In this document: piece by piece, positions 7,783-14,986 of the stretch | Layout of the letters: every line of letters begins with the position of its first letter | How positions within the stretch are numbered: the first letter of the stretch is position 1 | The notes under the pieces: model-generated | Told to the model about the DNA's origin: nothing | Databases searched by the model: none | What the model saw: only the letters and a program-made list of their open reading frames with translations | Program-made: the position numbers and the translations under genes | Source: a virus | IMG/VR virus record: IMGVR_UViG_3300048835_000780 | Location: 1 to 21,859 of that record | Length of the DNA: 21,859 bases | Direction: 5' to 3' (one strand)

Positions 7783-8595
7783 CTACTCCTCCAGCCTCGA
7801 ACCTTCCGAAACTGCGACTTCCGGCGCGGCCACCTTTGCGAGCAGCCGTCCGCTTCGCCTGCAGTCCACGCATTCGCGGCCTACGCCGAGGCGGCTATGC
7901 CGGCTTCGGTTGAACGCAGCGAATGGTTTGATTTGCCCGCAGTAGGAGCAGACCTGGGAATCCACGTCCGAATCTTGGCTAACGCCCAAGACCAGCCGAG
8001 GGTTGTCCTTCACGATTTCCCAATCGAGGCGACGAATCGCAAACCAACGATCATCGACGCCAATCGCCTCCTTAATTGCATCACAGACCAGATCCAGAAC
8101 ATTGACCGCGTCGCCCTTGTGGTTCGGCTTTTGAACGAGAACGTCTAACCACACCTTGTTGTTAACGACCCGAATTCCTCTCAGCGCATGCCTCAGTGCG
8201 GAGATGATGCCGCTGCGAATGGCTCTCGCTTCGCGTCGCAGTGCGACATGACCGGTGCGGCGCATCGTATAGATATGGTTTTTTGATGCGGCGTAGCTGA
8301 AAGGAACGTCGGCAGTCACCTTCCACAGCAGCGTCGGGGTGTCTGCTTCGCGCCACACCGTACCCCGAGCCACGGTACGGCTTGCTTGCGATCCCGCCTC
8401 TTTGGCGCGCTCCTTGCGAGCCCGACTACGTTTGATGTTGCGCACCCGTTGCGATTCAGTCGGCGGATGCCGTCTGGCCCACAGCTTCTTTCGGCGCAGG
8501 TCGCGCACATCCGAACATGGCCAACAGTACTTCTGTACCGGCCCGGTACGCAGCGACAGGCCACCGCAATCTTCGCAGAGGATCAGTTGTGACAT
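7783..8595 (-). CDS. RusA-like endonuclease domain flanked by two zinc fingers
   Basis: A 270-aa protein with three visible parts. Residues 7-27 hold a CxxC...CxxC finger (C7, C10, C24, C27), followed by a very basic stretch (30-70). Residues 90-205 look like the RusA resolvase fold: KGDAVNVLDLVCDAIKEA from 160 and GVDDRWF at 179-185 match the order of RusA acidic residues (D162, D172, D181, D182), although the usual second Asp of the DxDN motif is Val. A second finger follows (C216, C219, C242, C245). Start ATG at 8595 overlaps the end of the truncated rusA by 13 bases. The region is clearly less GC-rich than its neighbours. It may replace the lost RusA, or be an endonuclease-type selfish gene; the nuclease call is from motif pattern only. 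Confidence 0.7.
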   Translation of the reverse strand: MSQLILCEDCGGLSLRTGPVQKYCWPCSDVRDLRRKKLWARRHPPTESQRVRNIKRSRARKERAKEAGSQASRTVARGTVWREADTPTLLWKVTADVPFSYAASKNHIYTMRRTGHVALRREARAIRSGIISALRHALRGIRVVNNKVWLDVLVQKPNHKGDAVNVLDLVCDAIKEAIGVDDRWFAIRRLDWEIVKDNPRLVLGVSQDSDVDSQVCSYCGQIKPFAAFNRSRHSRLGVGRECVDCRRSGRLLAKVAAPEVAVSEGSRLEE

Positions 8596-8822
8596 GCGTC
8601 GTACTCCATTTCAGCCAGGTCTCGACGACGCCGATCGGGCGGAAAGGCGTCCATCATGAGCGCGATCCGCCCGCCGCACGGGGGCTTGCGCGGGCCGTTG
8701 ACCCCGGCCAGAAGGGCGCAGACGTTCGCGCGGAACGTCCGGCCCTCCCGGCTGATCACGGTGCGGCCTCGCAAGTGCCGCCAGTAATGGTTGATCGATG
8801 GCGGGTATGGCAGCGTGATCAC
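8583..8822 (-). CDS. rusA: Truncated RusA-like Holliday junction resolvase (N-terminal half)
   Basis: RusA cuts Holliday junctions in phage and prophage DNA. This 79-aa product opens with the family signature LPYPPSINHYWRHLRGR and runs through PPDRRRRDL at 61-69, where RusA normally continues with an Asp-Asn pair, a helix and the DD motif (about 50 more residues). Here it changes to AEMEYDACHN and stops, so the catalytic acidic cluster is missing and the protein should be inactive alone. The truncation falls at the start of the zinc-finger RusA-like gene. I prefer GTG at 8822, which overlaps the upstream stop as GTGA and follows GGAGG by 7 bases; GTG at 8825 is also possible. A dimerisation role is conceivable but unsupported. 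Confidence 0.8.
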   Translation of the reverse strand: MITLPYPPSINHYWRHLRGRTVISREGRTFRANVCALLAGVNGPRKPPCGGRIALMMDAFPPDRRRRDLAEMEYDACHN

Positions 8823-9046
8823 CACCGTGCCTCCCCCCTGGCCCACTTCGTCCGACCGATCGCCATCGCCAGATCGAAGATGAGCAGGACCATCAACAGC
8901 AAGGTGCTGCCGAACAGGCACACCGGCAGCCAGAACAAGCGATCGGCCTTGGTCCACTTGCCAAAGACCTCGCGGTGTTCGCTGCGCACCTTGAAGTAGG
9001 CAAGGGCGGCGTTGAGAAACCAGAGAAACCAGAACAGGGCGTTCAT
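8819..9046 (-). CDS. Small membrane protein with two predicted helices
   Basis: A 75-aa protein with two hydrophobic segments, about residues 2-18 (NALFWFLWFLNAALAYF) and 38-63 (LFWLPVCLFG then LLLMVLLIFDLAMAI), joined by a charged loop (KVRSEHREVFGKWTKADR). The hairpin topology suggests an inner-membrane peptide. I do not recognise a family. Start ATG at 9046 follows AAGGA. Its stop overlaps the rusA start (GTGA), so it is translated with the replication genes. Such peptides in phage early regions are sometimes superinfection or host-takeover factors, which is only a possibility here. Confidence 0.65.
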   Translation of the reverse strand: MNALFWFLWFLNAALAYFKVRSEHREVFGKWTKADRLFWLPVCLFGSTLLLMVLLIFDLAMAIGRTKWARGEARW

Positions 9047-9100
9047 AGAGATTCCTTTGCAGAAGTTGCGGTTGGAGTGCGGGACTCGTTCGTGAATCGT

Positions 9101-9568
9101 TCAGCGCTTCCACGGTGGGGTGTTGCTGGCCACCGGGGCCTGCTGGGGCTGGCCACCTCCGGAGAGGTTTGCGGCCTTGGGTTCGTACCCCTTGATCTCG
9201 TTGGTGAGCTCGCCGGTGTCCTCACGCTTCTTGAGCTTCACGGTGATCACCAGCGGCAGATTGTGCAGCTCGACGCTGTCGCGCGGCTGCATGACCCCCA
9301 CGGCGTGACAGATGGCCGAGAGTTCCGACATGGCGATCTTCACCGCCGTGGCGTTGGGGTTGTTGAGGTTCAGCCGTGCCCAGACAACCCGGTTCCTGTA
9401 CTCGCCGTCCAGGATCGTGAAGGTGAGTTGCAGGTAGCTGCCGCCGCCGTTCTTGGTCGGCTTCATCTCGCTTTCGGTGATGGCGGCGAGATACTTGCCC
9501 GCCGGGATCGGCTCGAAACTGCCGGTTGGTTCGACTTCGGTTGCGTTGAATCCATTCAGGTTCGCCAT
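9101..9568 (-). CDS. DUF669 phage protein, probable ssDNA-binding partner
   Basis: A 155-aa protein of the DUF669 type: MANLNGFNA start, PIPAGKYLAAITESEMKPTK near 20-39, then a beta-rich middle (YLQLTFTILDGEYRNRVVWA) that reads like an OB-like fold, and a Gly/Gln/Pro tail ending SNTPPWKR. The family usually sits beside a Sak4 or RecT-like gene and is thought to act as a single-strand DNA-binding partner; here the Sak4-like ATPase ends 2 bases before this gene's start. Start ATG at 9568 is preceded by AAGGAG at 8 bases. The 54-base gap after it (9047-9100) holds only the ribosome site of the next gene. Confidence 0.88.
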   Translation of the reverse strand: MANLNGFNATEVEPTGSFEPIPAGKYLAAITESEMKPTKNGGGSYLQLTFTILDGEYRNRVVWARLNLNNPNATAVKIAMSELSAICHAVGVMQPRDSVELHNLPLVITVKLKKREDTGELTNEIKGYEPKAANLSGGGQPQQAPVASNTPPWKR

Positions 9569-9570
9569 GT

Positions 9571-10395
9571 TCAGTTCTCCTTGCTGTTGGTGTTCTGCTC
9601 CTCGCCCGCGAGGCGCAGGTGCGGACCTGCGGCGGGAGGCGGAGCCTGAGTCAATGCCTGCATCAACGCCGGCCACGAGAGGGGGAGCTCGGCGGGCAGG
9701 TCGAAACGGTTCTTGGCCACGCATGCCGGGCTGCCCACGGTGCGGAGGATGCGCTCGCCCCCATCCCTGCCCAGGCCCGCCGCGATGGTGCGCTCACGTC
9801 CGAAGCCCCCATCCTCGGTCTTGGTGATGATCTTCCGCGTGGCAAAAAGCACCGCATCGGACCATTCGGTCAGCAGCGCTGTCACGTTCTTGTGCAGTCG
9901 CGGCGAGTACCGGTCGTAGGCGCTGAACTCCGGGTCCTCGAACTTCTCGACCTTGGCGTGGGCCAGGAGGATCACGCACATGCCGCGCTGGGTGCGGAGG
10001 GTGTTGAGGTCCGCCAGGAGCCGCCGCCAGTGGGTGAGGGCGTGGGTGTACCCCCGGGCGTATCCACCATCGACCTTCTCGATGCTGGCGACGCCGTACT
10101 GTTCGCAGAGCACATCCCAGACGAGGCGTTCGAGCCAGTCGACGGAGTCGATGACGACCGTCTCGAAGTCGTGCTCCTCCTGGATCAGTGTCCGCAGCGC
10201 CGACTCGACATCCCTCAGGCTCTTGGCCAGCGGAAAGCTGACGCAGTCGATCTGGTCGAGGCCATCCTCGGTGGGGATGAAGATCGGCGTGGGGGCGGCG
10301 GCGGCGGTAGAGGACTTGCCGATGCCTTCGGTTCCGTAGAACAGCAGTCGCGGCGGTGAGTGCCGTCGTCCGCGATGGATGTTTGTCAGGGCCAT
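9571..10395 (-). CDS. RecA-fold ATPase, Sak4-like (AAA_24) recombinase
   Basis: A 274-aa ATP-binding protein with Walker A GTEGIGKSS (21-29), Walker B ETVVIDSVDWL (near 78-88) and a downstream CVILLAHAKVEKF stretch in the place of the RecA-fold sensor. This short single-domain layout matches the Sak4 group of phage recombinases, which bind single-stranded DNA and promote annealing with an SSB partner. Its neighbours fit: DUF669 directly downstream, a PD-(D/E)XK exonuclease upstream. The C-terminal 30 residues are Pro/Gly/Asn-rich and probably flexible. Start ATG at 10395 follows AAGGAG with 7 bases between. Confidence 0.85.
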   Translation of the reverse strand: MALTNIHRGRRHSPPRLLFYGTEGIGKSSTAAAAPTPIFIPTEDGLDQIDCVSFPLAKSLRDVESALRTLIQEEHDFETVVIDSVDWLERLVWDVLCEQYGVASIEKVDGGYARGYTHALTHWRRLLADLNTLRTQRGMCVILLAHAKVEKFEDPEFSAYDRYSPRLHKNVTALLTEWSDAVLFATRKIITKTEDGGFGRERTIAAGLGRDGGERILRTVGSPACVAKNRFDLPAELPLSWPALMQALTQAPPPAAGPHLRLAGEEQNTNSKEN

Positions 10396-10450
10396 GAAGA
10401 TTCTCCTTGGTCATGCATCTCGTCACGCCAGGTGAGCGTGCGAAAGCCAA

Positions 10451-10514
10451 TGGCAGGTGCGGGAGTCGAACCCGCGTCTTGGGGCTTATGAGGCCCCAAC
10501 AGCCCGGCCCTGCC
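10451..10514 (-). tRNA. tRNA-Met-like element (anticodon CAU) lacking a D-arm
   Basis: On the minus strand the 64 bases fold into an acceptor stem GGCAGG/CCTGCC, an anticodon arm with stem GGGGC/GCCCC and loop CTCATAA (anticodon CAT), and a perfect T-arm GCGGG/CCCGC with loop TTCGACT. Position 73 is A; no CCA is encoded. Between acceptor and anticodon stems there are only about 10 bases, too few for a D-arm, although GGGCTGTTGG recalls the normal D-loop consensus with a deletion. It lies in the 188-base gap between the exonuclease and the Sak4 gene. It may be a decayed phage tRNA, a structured RNA, or the tRNA-derived core of an attachment site. Confidence 0.6.
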
Positions 10515-10583
10515 AGATGCGCCCGGGGGTGGCCGTCACTGAAGGACTCGCCACAAACCGAGCGGGCGCGGTGAGATGGATGG

Positions 10584-11405
10584 TTACGCCACATCCAACA
10601 TGCGGATGCCCTCGTATCCAGTTGGCCACTGGTCATTCTTGCGACAGGCCAGGAGCCGGCGGATCGCCGCCTCGTTCTCCTGGCGGGCGATGGCCAGCGT
10701 GTCGTCGCTGATGCGCCAAACACCGCAGCGGAACGGCTCCTTCTTTTCCACCGCGATCAGGTGGACCGGCGCCATTTCGCCGTCGAGGGCCTCGGCGAGC
10801 ACGGCCTGGTAGAAGGCCATTTGTCTGTGGTAGCCGTAACGCTTCGAGTCGGCCTCGAACCAGGTCAGGTCATCGCAGGTCTTGAAATCAACGATGCCCC
10901 GGTGAGGATGCACCCAGTCGATGCGAATCTGGCAGGGTGTACCGCGGTAATCGCCCCGCACCACACCCTCGGGCCAGCCATACAGAAGCAGGTCCACGGC
11001 CTGGTTGTTCATGGCCACGCCAGACGCCATCTGCTCGACCAGGTCCACCTGTTCGTGTGACAACACCGGCTTGCCCTGCACCTTGGCCCAATCGGCGAAG
11101 GCCTTGGTGCCCGAGCCGAACGGCTTGCCGGTTTTGGGGTTCACCGGCCCCCCCAAGGCAAAGGCAGTCTCATAAGCCTCGCGGCCTTCGAGAATGCGGA
11201 CATGGGCGGCTCGGCCCACAAGAAAGCTGGTCGAGTCGGTCTTCTCGACCAGCCCGATGCTCTTCTTGCGGTGCAGCCAGGGGCACTTGATGAAGTCCAG
11301 CAGTTGATGACTGCTGAGGAAGCGGTCCGCCTTGGCGTGGTATTCCCCGGCGGGTTCGACTTCCAGGATGCTCAGGTCGATGTTCACGTCCATGTGTTCA
11401 CTCAC
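10584..11405 (-). CDS. PD-(D/E)XK exonuclease, RecE / DUF3799 type
   Basis: A 273-aa nuclease likely to resect DNA ends for the recombination system. Visible family marks are the GRAAHVRILEG motif (H68), D163 in QIRIDWV, the D173-F-K175 core in GIVDFKT, and the Gln/Tyr helix YHRQMAFYQ (192-200); these match the RecE/lambda-exonuclease-like PD-(D/E)XK order. Residues 86-105 (NPKTGKPFGSGTKAF) recall DUF3799 members. Start GTG at 11405 is backed by GGAG at 8 bases; an internal ATG at 11393 has no good ribosome site. The stop lies inside an 18-base word that recurs within the intein. Together with the Sak4 and DUF669 genes it makes a complete exonuclease/annealase/SSB set. Confidence 0.88.
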   Translation of the reverse strand: MSEHMDVNIDLSILEVEPAGEYHAKADRFLSSHQLLDFIKCPWLHRKKSIGLVEKTDSTSFLVGRAAHVRILEGREAYETAFALGGPVNPKTGKPFGSGTKAFADWAKVQGKPVLSHEQVDLVEQMASGVAMNNQAVDLLLYGWPEGVVRGDYRGTPCQIRIDWVHPHRGIVDFKTCDDLTWFEADSKRYGYHRQMAFYQAVLAEALDGEMAPVHLIAVEKKEPFRCGVWRISDDTLAIARQENEAAIRRLLACRKNDQWPTGYEGIRMLDVA

Positions 11406-11420
11406 GTTGGTGTCTCCTGG

Positions 11421-11491
11421 GTTCTCCAGACCAGCTCGCCCCTGGCCGCCTTCTGTTACTTACCCGGCGCAGGGGCGAACTGGCGGAGAAC
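11421..11491. repeat. Long inverted repeat between sigma factor and exonuclease genes
   Basis: GTTCTCC (11421-11427) pairs with GGAGAAC (11485-11491), and CCAGCTCGCCCCTG (11431-11444) pairs with CAGGGGCGAACTGG (11470-11483) with one wobble or mismatch, around a 25-base loop. It fills almost the whole 90-base gap. No U-run follows on the minus strand, so it is not a simple intrinsic terminator; an RNA processing or stability hairpin is more likely. Confidence 0.7.
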
Positions 11492-11495
11492 GCGA

Positions 11496-12089
11496 TTACC
11501 GCAGGTAGTCGTCCATGCCCTTGGCCGCGAAGACCTCACGCAGTTGCGTCAGGTGTTTCTCGCGGAAGGTGCGACGTGGGATGCCCAGTTCGCGGGCGAC
11601 TTGGGAGACGGACTTGGCCTGCAGCATCTCGGCGACCTGCCGCAGTTCCGGCGTCAGGCCGTCGAGCACCGAATCCATGTCGAGCTGGAGATGGGCGCGT
11701 TCCTCGGCGGGACGCGCGTACTTGCCCGTGCGGATGTCCTGATCGTCCTGGCTGATGGTGGTCAGACGCTGCACCGGCTCGTCTTCGCCGGTGTCGATCT
11801 CCTCGTTGAGCGAGCAGACCTCGCGCCGATGGTCACGCATCTCCGCCTGACGGTCGCGGAGCAGGTTGGAGATCTTCCGCTCGACCAGGCGGGCGACGAA
11901 CGTGTTGTAGGTCGCCTTGGCCGGGTCGAACTGGGGCAAGCGTTCCAGCAGGTCCACGATCAGGTTCTGCTTGATGTCATCCACGTCGTCCTGCGTGTAG
12001 CCCGCCTTTCCGACGAGTTGCCACGCCTTGTGATGGACGAGTTCGAGTGCGTAATCGGTCAGTTCACAACGCTTCGCATTGGTTTCCAT
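11496..12089 (-). CDS. Sigma-70 family RNA polymerase sigma factor
   Basis: A 197-aa protein with a region-2-like helix set at about 15-80 (DDVDDIKQNLIVDLLERL, then FDPAKATYNTFVARLVERKI), an acidic linker (90-130), and a region-4-like helix-turn-helix near 140-187 (LTPELRQVAEMLQAKSVSQ, then VARELGIPRRTFREK). Size and layout fit ECF-type or phage-borne sigma factors. It probably directs host RNA polymerase to element promoters, perhaps the late genes. Start ATG at 12089 follows GGAAGG; longer frames to 12146 would run into the inverted repeats. No anti-sigma gene is visible nearby. Confidence 0.85.
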   Translation of the reverse strand: METNAKRCELTDYALELVHHKAWQLVGKAGYTQDDVDDIKQNLIVDLLERLPQFDPAKATYNTFVARLVERKISNLLRDRQAEMRDHRREVCSLNEEIDTGEDEPVQRLTTISQDDQDIRTGKYARPAEERAHLQLDMDSVLDGLTPELRQVAEMLQAKSVSQVARELGIPRRTFREKHLTQLREVFAAKGMDDYLR

Positions 12090-12119
12090 TTGAGCCTTCC
12101 GTTGGCCGGGAGGCGTCGC

Positions 12120-12208
12120 GTGGGTGCCAGTCGAAGCGGCGACCACATGCAGTGGAGGCGTTGCAGGATTGCCGCTTCTGCGGCACCCACAACGCCTCCA
12201 CTTCGTGG
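12120..12208. repeat. Two interleaved inverted repeats upstream of the sigma factor gene
   Basis: Arm A1 (12120-12140, GTGGGTGCC...AAGCGGC) pairs with A2 (12171-12190, GCCGCTT...GGCACCCAC) over 9+7 bp. Arm B1 (12151-12163, AGTGGAGGCGTTG) pairs perfectly with B2 (12190-12202, CAACGCCTCCACT), extended by CCAC 12143-12146 with GTGG 12205-12208. The order A1-B1-A2-B2 gives either two alternative hairpins or a pseudoknot. It occupies the 188-base gap before the sigma factor start and could be a leader RNA that controls it. No gene is seen in the gap. Confidence 0.7.
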
Positions 12209-12277
12209 CCGGTTAGTTGTCAGGTACTTGGATTCGTTTCAGTCACACGTGCTGCTGGGGAGCCCAACCCCGTCGTT

Positions 12278-12616
12278 TCAGGCGCACACCTCCTCGACGG
12301 TCATGCGGAACGGCAGACCGCGCTGAATCTCGATGCAGGGGATCACGCCGTCGCCCAGCGCCTCCAGCTGGGCGAACAACTCGTGGACCTGGACCTTGAG
12401 CGAGAAGTCAGCCTTGGCCGACTCCGGTCGCGGCCCGTTCTCGGCGCTGAACTTGATCTCGCGGACGATGCGCGGCGGCGGGTCCATCACCGGTTCGCCA
12501 CGGCGCACCGGCAGCCCCTCGATGCGGCCGTAGTTGATCCGCTGCATCAGCTCGATGAGCCGGACCTTGGCGTGGGACACAGAGGACTTGGTGGGAACGT
12601 AACTGGCTTCCTGCAT
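12278..12616 (-). CDS. Hypothetical protein, 112 aa
   Basis: I do not recognise a family. The protein is soluble, mixed charge, with a Pro-rich middle (VMDPPPRIVREIKF near 43-56) after an amphipathic helix (AKVRLIELMQRINYGRI near 16-32). The C-terminal part (LKVQVHELFAQLEALG) could be another helix. Start ATG at 12616 follows GGAG at 7 bases, and the codon pattern is as GC-rich as the neighbours, so it is a real gene. It lies alone between two hairpin-rich gaps, upstream of the sigma factor. Confidence 0.7.
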   Translation of the reverse strand: MQEASYVPTKSSVSHAKVRLIELMQRINYGRIEGLPVRRGEPVMDPPPRIVREIKFSAENGPRPESAKADFSLKVQVHELFAQLEALGDGVIPCIEIQRGLPFRMTVEEVCA

Positions 12617-12633
12617 AACGATTCTCCGACAAA

Positions 12634-12799
12634 GGTGTCACTCGTGAGCAGCGCCCGTTGCGTTGCTCGACACCCTGGGGAGAAGTTGCAGGAAACGATG
12701 GCAAGAAATGTTCGTTTATCCGTAACCGCCTGCCATCAAGCCGGTTACGTCGTCGGATTTCCGAATTGCAGTTGCATCAAACGACGGCAACTGCAATTC
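12634..12799. repeat. Three successive inverted repeats in one intergenic gap
   Basis: Hairpin 1: GGTGTC (12634-12639) with GACACC (12669-12674), enclosing GAGCAGCG/CGTTGCTC (12646-12653, 12661-12668, one mismatch). Hairpin 2: CGTAACCG (12721-12728) with CGGTTACG (12742-12749). Hairpin 3: GAATTGCAGTTGC (12763-12775) with GCAACTGCAATTC (12787-12799), 13 perfect pairs, 9 bases after the stop of the 309-aa gene. Hairpin 3 may end transcription of the control cassette, though no U-run follows. The gap 12617-12807 has no gene. Confidence 0.7.
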
Positions 12800-12807
12800 C
12801 GCCGCCG

Positions 12808-13737
12808 TCAGCGGCTGTACTTGCGGACCATGTCGATGCTCTCCACGGTCTGGAGCAGGATTCTCAACTCCAGATCCCCGCTCTTGGTGATTGCCCGCGA
12901 AACAGCCGGTGGCTTTACACCGATCGCTTCCGCCAGTTGCTTCTGAGTCACCCGGGGCAGGTCAAAGGGCTTGTCGGCGTCGTCGGCGTGCCGGATGGCA
13001 CTTTTGAGCGACAGGATGCGCTCGTGCAGTTCGCGCTTCAGCGCCCCGACCGTGGCGTCGCGCTGCGTCTGCTTCTTCGTCTTCTTCGTGACCGACGGCA
13101 CGGCGACATCCGACACCTGGCGCTCGACGGCTTGAACGTCAACGACCAGGTCGTCGTTCATCGACATGACGGTGCGCATCTCGATGATCGACTCACGCGG
13201 AACGTCCAACAGACCGTCGTCACCCGCCTGACCGAGGAAGAACAGGATGGGGGATCGTCCCTTCGGCAGCGATGCTGCGATCTGCCCGGCGTCGGGCCAG
13301 GCCAACCCCCGCGCCGCCCAGATGGGCTTGGACTTGCCTGCCAACGATACCCGGCCCAGATTCCACACACGTCTGGGCACAACCTCGGCGATTGGCTCCT
13401 GCGCAGACAGCGCCTTGGCCAGCGCGGCCAGGAGCGGCGTGTAGTCCACCGCCAATTGCAGCAGGCGATCTCGCGACACCTCGACCCGCCCGTTCTCGGG
13501 GCACCGGATGAAGAATCGCGTCTGGCCGCTGGGATACTTGATCGGTATGACACACTCGACGTGATGCTCGTCGCACGCATCGCAGATCACGTGCGTCGCC
13601 GTCGACGCGGGCCGGAGAACGCCGAGTTCGGTTAGCCGTGTCACGACCTGAGGCCCACCGACGAGTTCCTCGGCGGTGAAGACCGGGTTCGGGTTGTCCG
13701 CCGATCGCCAGATGATGTCGAGTGGGTCAGACAACAT
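12808..13737 (-). CDS. Unknown protein with cysteine cluster and C-terminal HTH (309 aa)
   Basis: No named family recognised. Residues 22-43 (AEELVGGPQVVTRLTELGVL) read like a winged-helix segment. C52, C55, C62 and C79, with H58/H59 nearby, could form a zinc site. A long middle follows, then a basic coil (TKKTKKQTQRDATVGALKR) and a clear helix-turn-helix at about 262-300 (VTQKQLAEAIGVKPPAVSRA). A DNA-binding role is likely. ATG at 13737 follows GGGGGA and overlaps the previous gene's end by 11 bases, so it is coupled to the 392-aa gene and belongs to the XRE-ImmA cassette. Confidence 0.75.
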   Translation of the reverse strand: MLSDPLDIIWRSADNPNPVFTAEELVGGPQVVTRLTELGVLRPASTATHVICDACDEHHVECVIPIKYPSGQTRFFIRCPENGRVEVSRDRLLQLAVDYTPLLAALAKALSAQEPIAEVVPRRVWNLGRVSLAGKSKPIWAARGLAWPDAGQIAASLPKGRSPILFFLGQAGDDGLLDVPRESIIEMRTVMSMNDDLVVDVQAVERQVSDVAVPSVTKKTKKQTQRDATVGALKRELHERILSLKSAIRHADDADKPFDLPRVTQKQLAEAIGVKPPAVSRAITKSGDLELRILLQTVESIDMVRKYSR

Positions 13738-14905
13738 CGATCCCCCAGCGCTTGAGGTACTTCTCACCCAGCAGACGCTGATCGTCCCGCTTGCTCTTGA
13801 GGTCGCAGCCGTTCGGGAATGTGACATTGAACGTCAACGATCGGCCGTGCCCGTTGCCGTTGAGCTTGAAGTTCAGCATGGCCTTGGTGACGTGCAGGAT
13901 GGATTTGGGCAGGCGGCGGCGGTTCAGGTCGTCCTCGAGCATCTCGTAGATGCGGTCGCGGCCGTCGTTCGGATCAGGTTCCAGTGTGATGCGCCCGCGC
14001 CTGCGCCCCAGGATCGACAGCCGCATGCCGCGAACCGTTACATCTTCGATGCCGTCTTCCGGATCAGTCTGGAACGCGAAGCCTCGCTCCATAAGACCGT
14101 TGAGCTGGTAGGCCTGTGCGCCCGGCTCCTCGGGCTGCAGCGGCTCGCCGAGAATGATCATCGAGAACATCTGCTGCAGCGGCTCGATGACTTTCTTGCC
14201 GCCCTTGGCGTACATCTCCAGGGTGCTCGATGAACTGTCGTAGGCGAACACGATCTCAAAGGCCCGGCGCTCGGGCGTGCGCTGGAAGTGCCCCGCGTCG
14301 TCGAAGTTGATGTAGGTGTCGGCGTAGTCGCTCAGGTACACGAAGAAGTAGTGGTGGTCGCTGCCGCGCGGAAAATACTCGACCTTGCAGTGATGACCGC
14401 GCCCCTGGCGGTCGCGGTAAAAAGCCGACATGGCTTCCTGGAACGCCAGAAGTGTCTCGGCGTCGGACATGGGGCCGTTCTCCGTCGGCACGTTGCCTCG
14501 CTTGATCCACGAACGCCCGCCGCTGAGCGAATCCGCCTTGGCAAAGCGCACCGCCGCGTCCCAGACCGCTGGACGATTCATGAACGTCCAGATCGCCTTG
14601 TCGTACCGGCTCTCCATCGGCTCGAGCAGGGGCGCGAGGTTCTCGCCGTGATACTGGCCTTCTTCGATGATGACGCACGTGCCGTCCTCGTCGGCCATCT
14701 CATGCACATCGTGGAACGCGATCTCCACGGCCTTGCGCTGGTCGTCGGGCAGGCGTTGCCAGGCGTCGAAGATGTCGTCCACCTGCGTGTTCGTCAGACG
14801 ATCCCAATCCACATCCAGAGGATAGCCTTGCCGCTCGAAGAACTCCTTGAGCAGTGGATTGGAGATCTGCCGAAGCACGCGTTTCGGGTTGAACTGCTGA
14901 ACCAT
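13727..14905 (-). CDS. Unknown 392-aa protein of the XRE-ImmA cassette
   Basis: No named family recognised. The N-terminus is helical and charged (NPKRVLRQISNPLLKEFF near 6-23). The middle has alternating hydrophobic and polar residues typical of beta sheets (HHYFFVYLSDYADTYINFDD), and the C-terminal third includes RGMRLSILGRRRGRITLEP and GHGRSLTFNVTFPNG. No signal peptide or membrane span is seen. Start ATG at 14905 follows AAGGAG at 9 bases. It lies 81 bases after the metallopeptidase gene and overlaps the next gene, so it probably works with both. It could be the effector or target of the cassette. Confidence 0.75.
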   Translation of the reverse strand: MVQQFNPKRVLRQISNPLLKEFFERQGYPLDVDWDRLTNTQVDDIFDAWQRLPDDQRKAVEIAFHDVHEMADEDGTCVIIEEGQYHGENLAPLLEPMESRYDKAIWTFMNRPAVWDAAVRFAKADSLSGGRSWIKRGNVPTENGPMSDAETLLAFQEAMSAFYRDRQGRGHHCKVEYFPRGSDHHYFFVYLSDYADTYINFDDAGHFQRTPERRAFEIVFAYDSSSSTLEMYAKGGKKVIEPLQQMFSMIILGEPLQPEEPGAQAYQLNGLMERGFAFQTDPEDGIEDVTVRGMRLSILGRRRGRITLEPDPNDGRDRIYEMLEDDLNRRRLPKSILHVTKAMLNFKLNGNGHGRSLTFNVTFPNGCDLKSKRDDQRLLGEKYLKRWGIDVV

Positions 14906-14986
14906 GATTCGAGACTCCTTCCTCAAGCAGTTGTCGTCCGTGGCCTAAACACTAAACGACTGCCTGAAAAAAAGATGCGGTCCGAG

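Noticed and set aside
12120-12220. Integron attC site
   Set aside because: The repeats do not carry the expected core sites and are interleaved rather than nested; no integrase is present.
14960-14980. Intrinsic terminator after the ImmA gene, suggested by seven T on the minus strand
   Set aside because: No stable GC-rich hairpin lies just before the T-run, and the next gene appears to belong to the same cassette.
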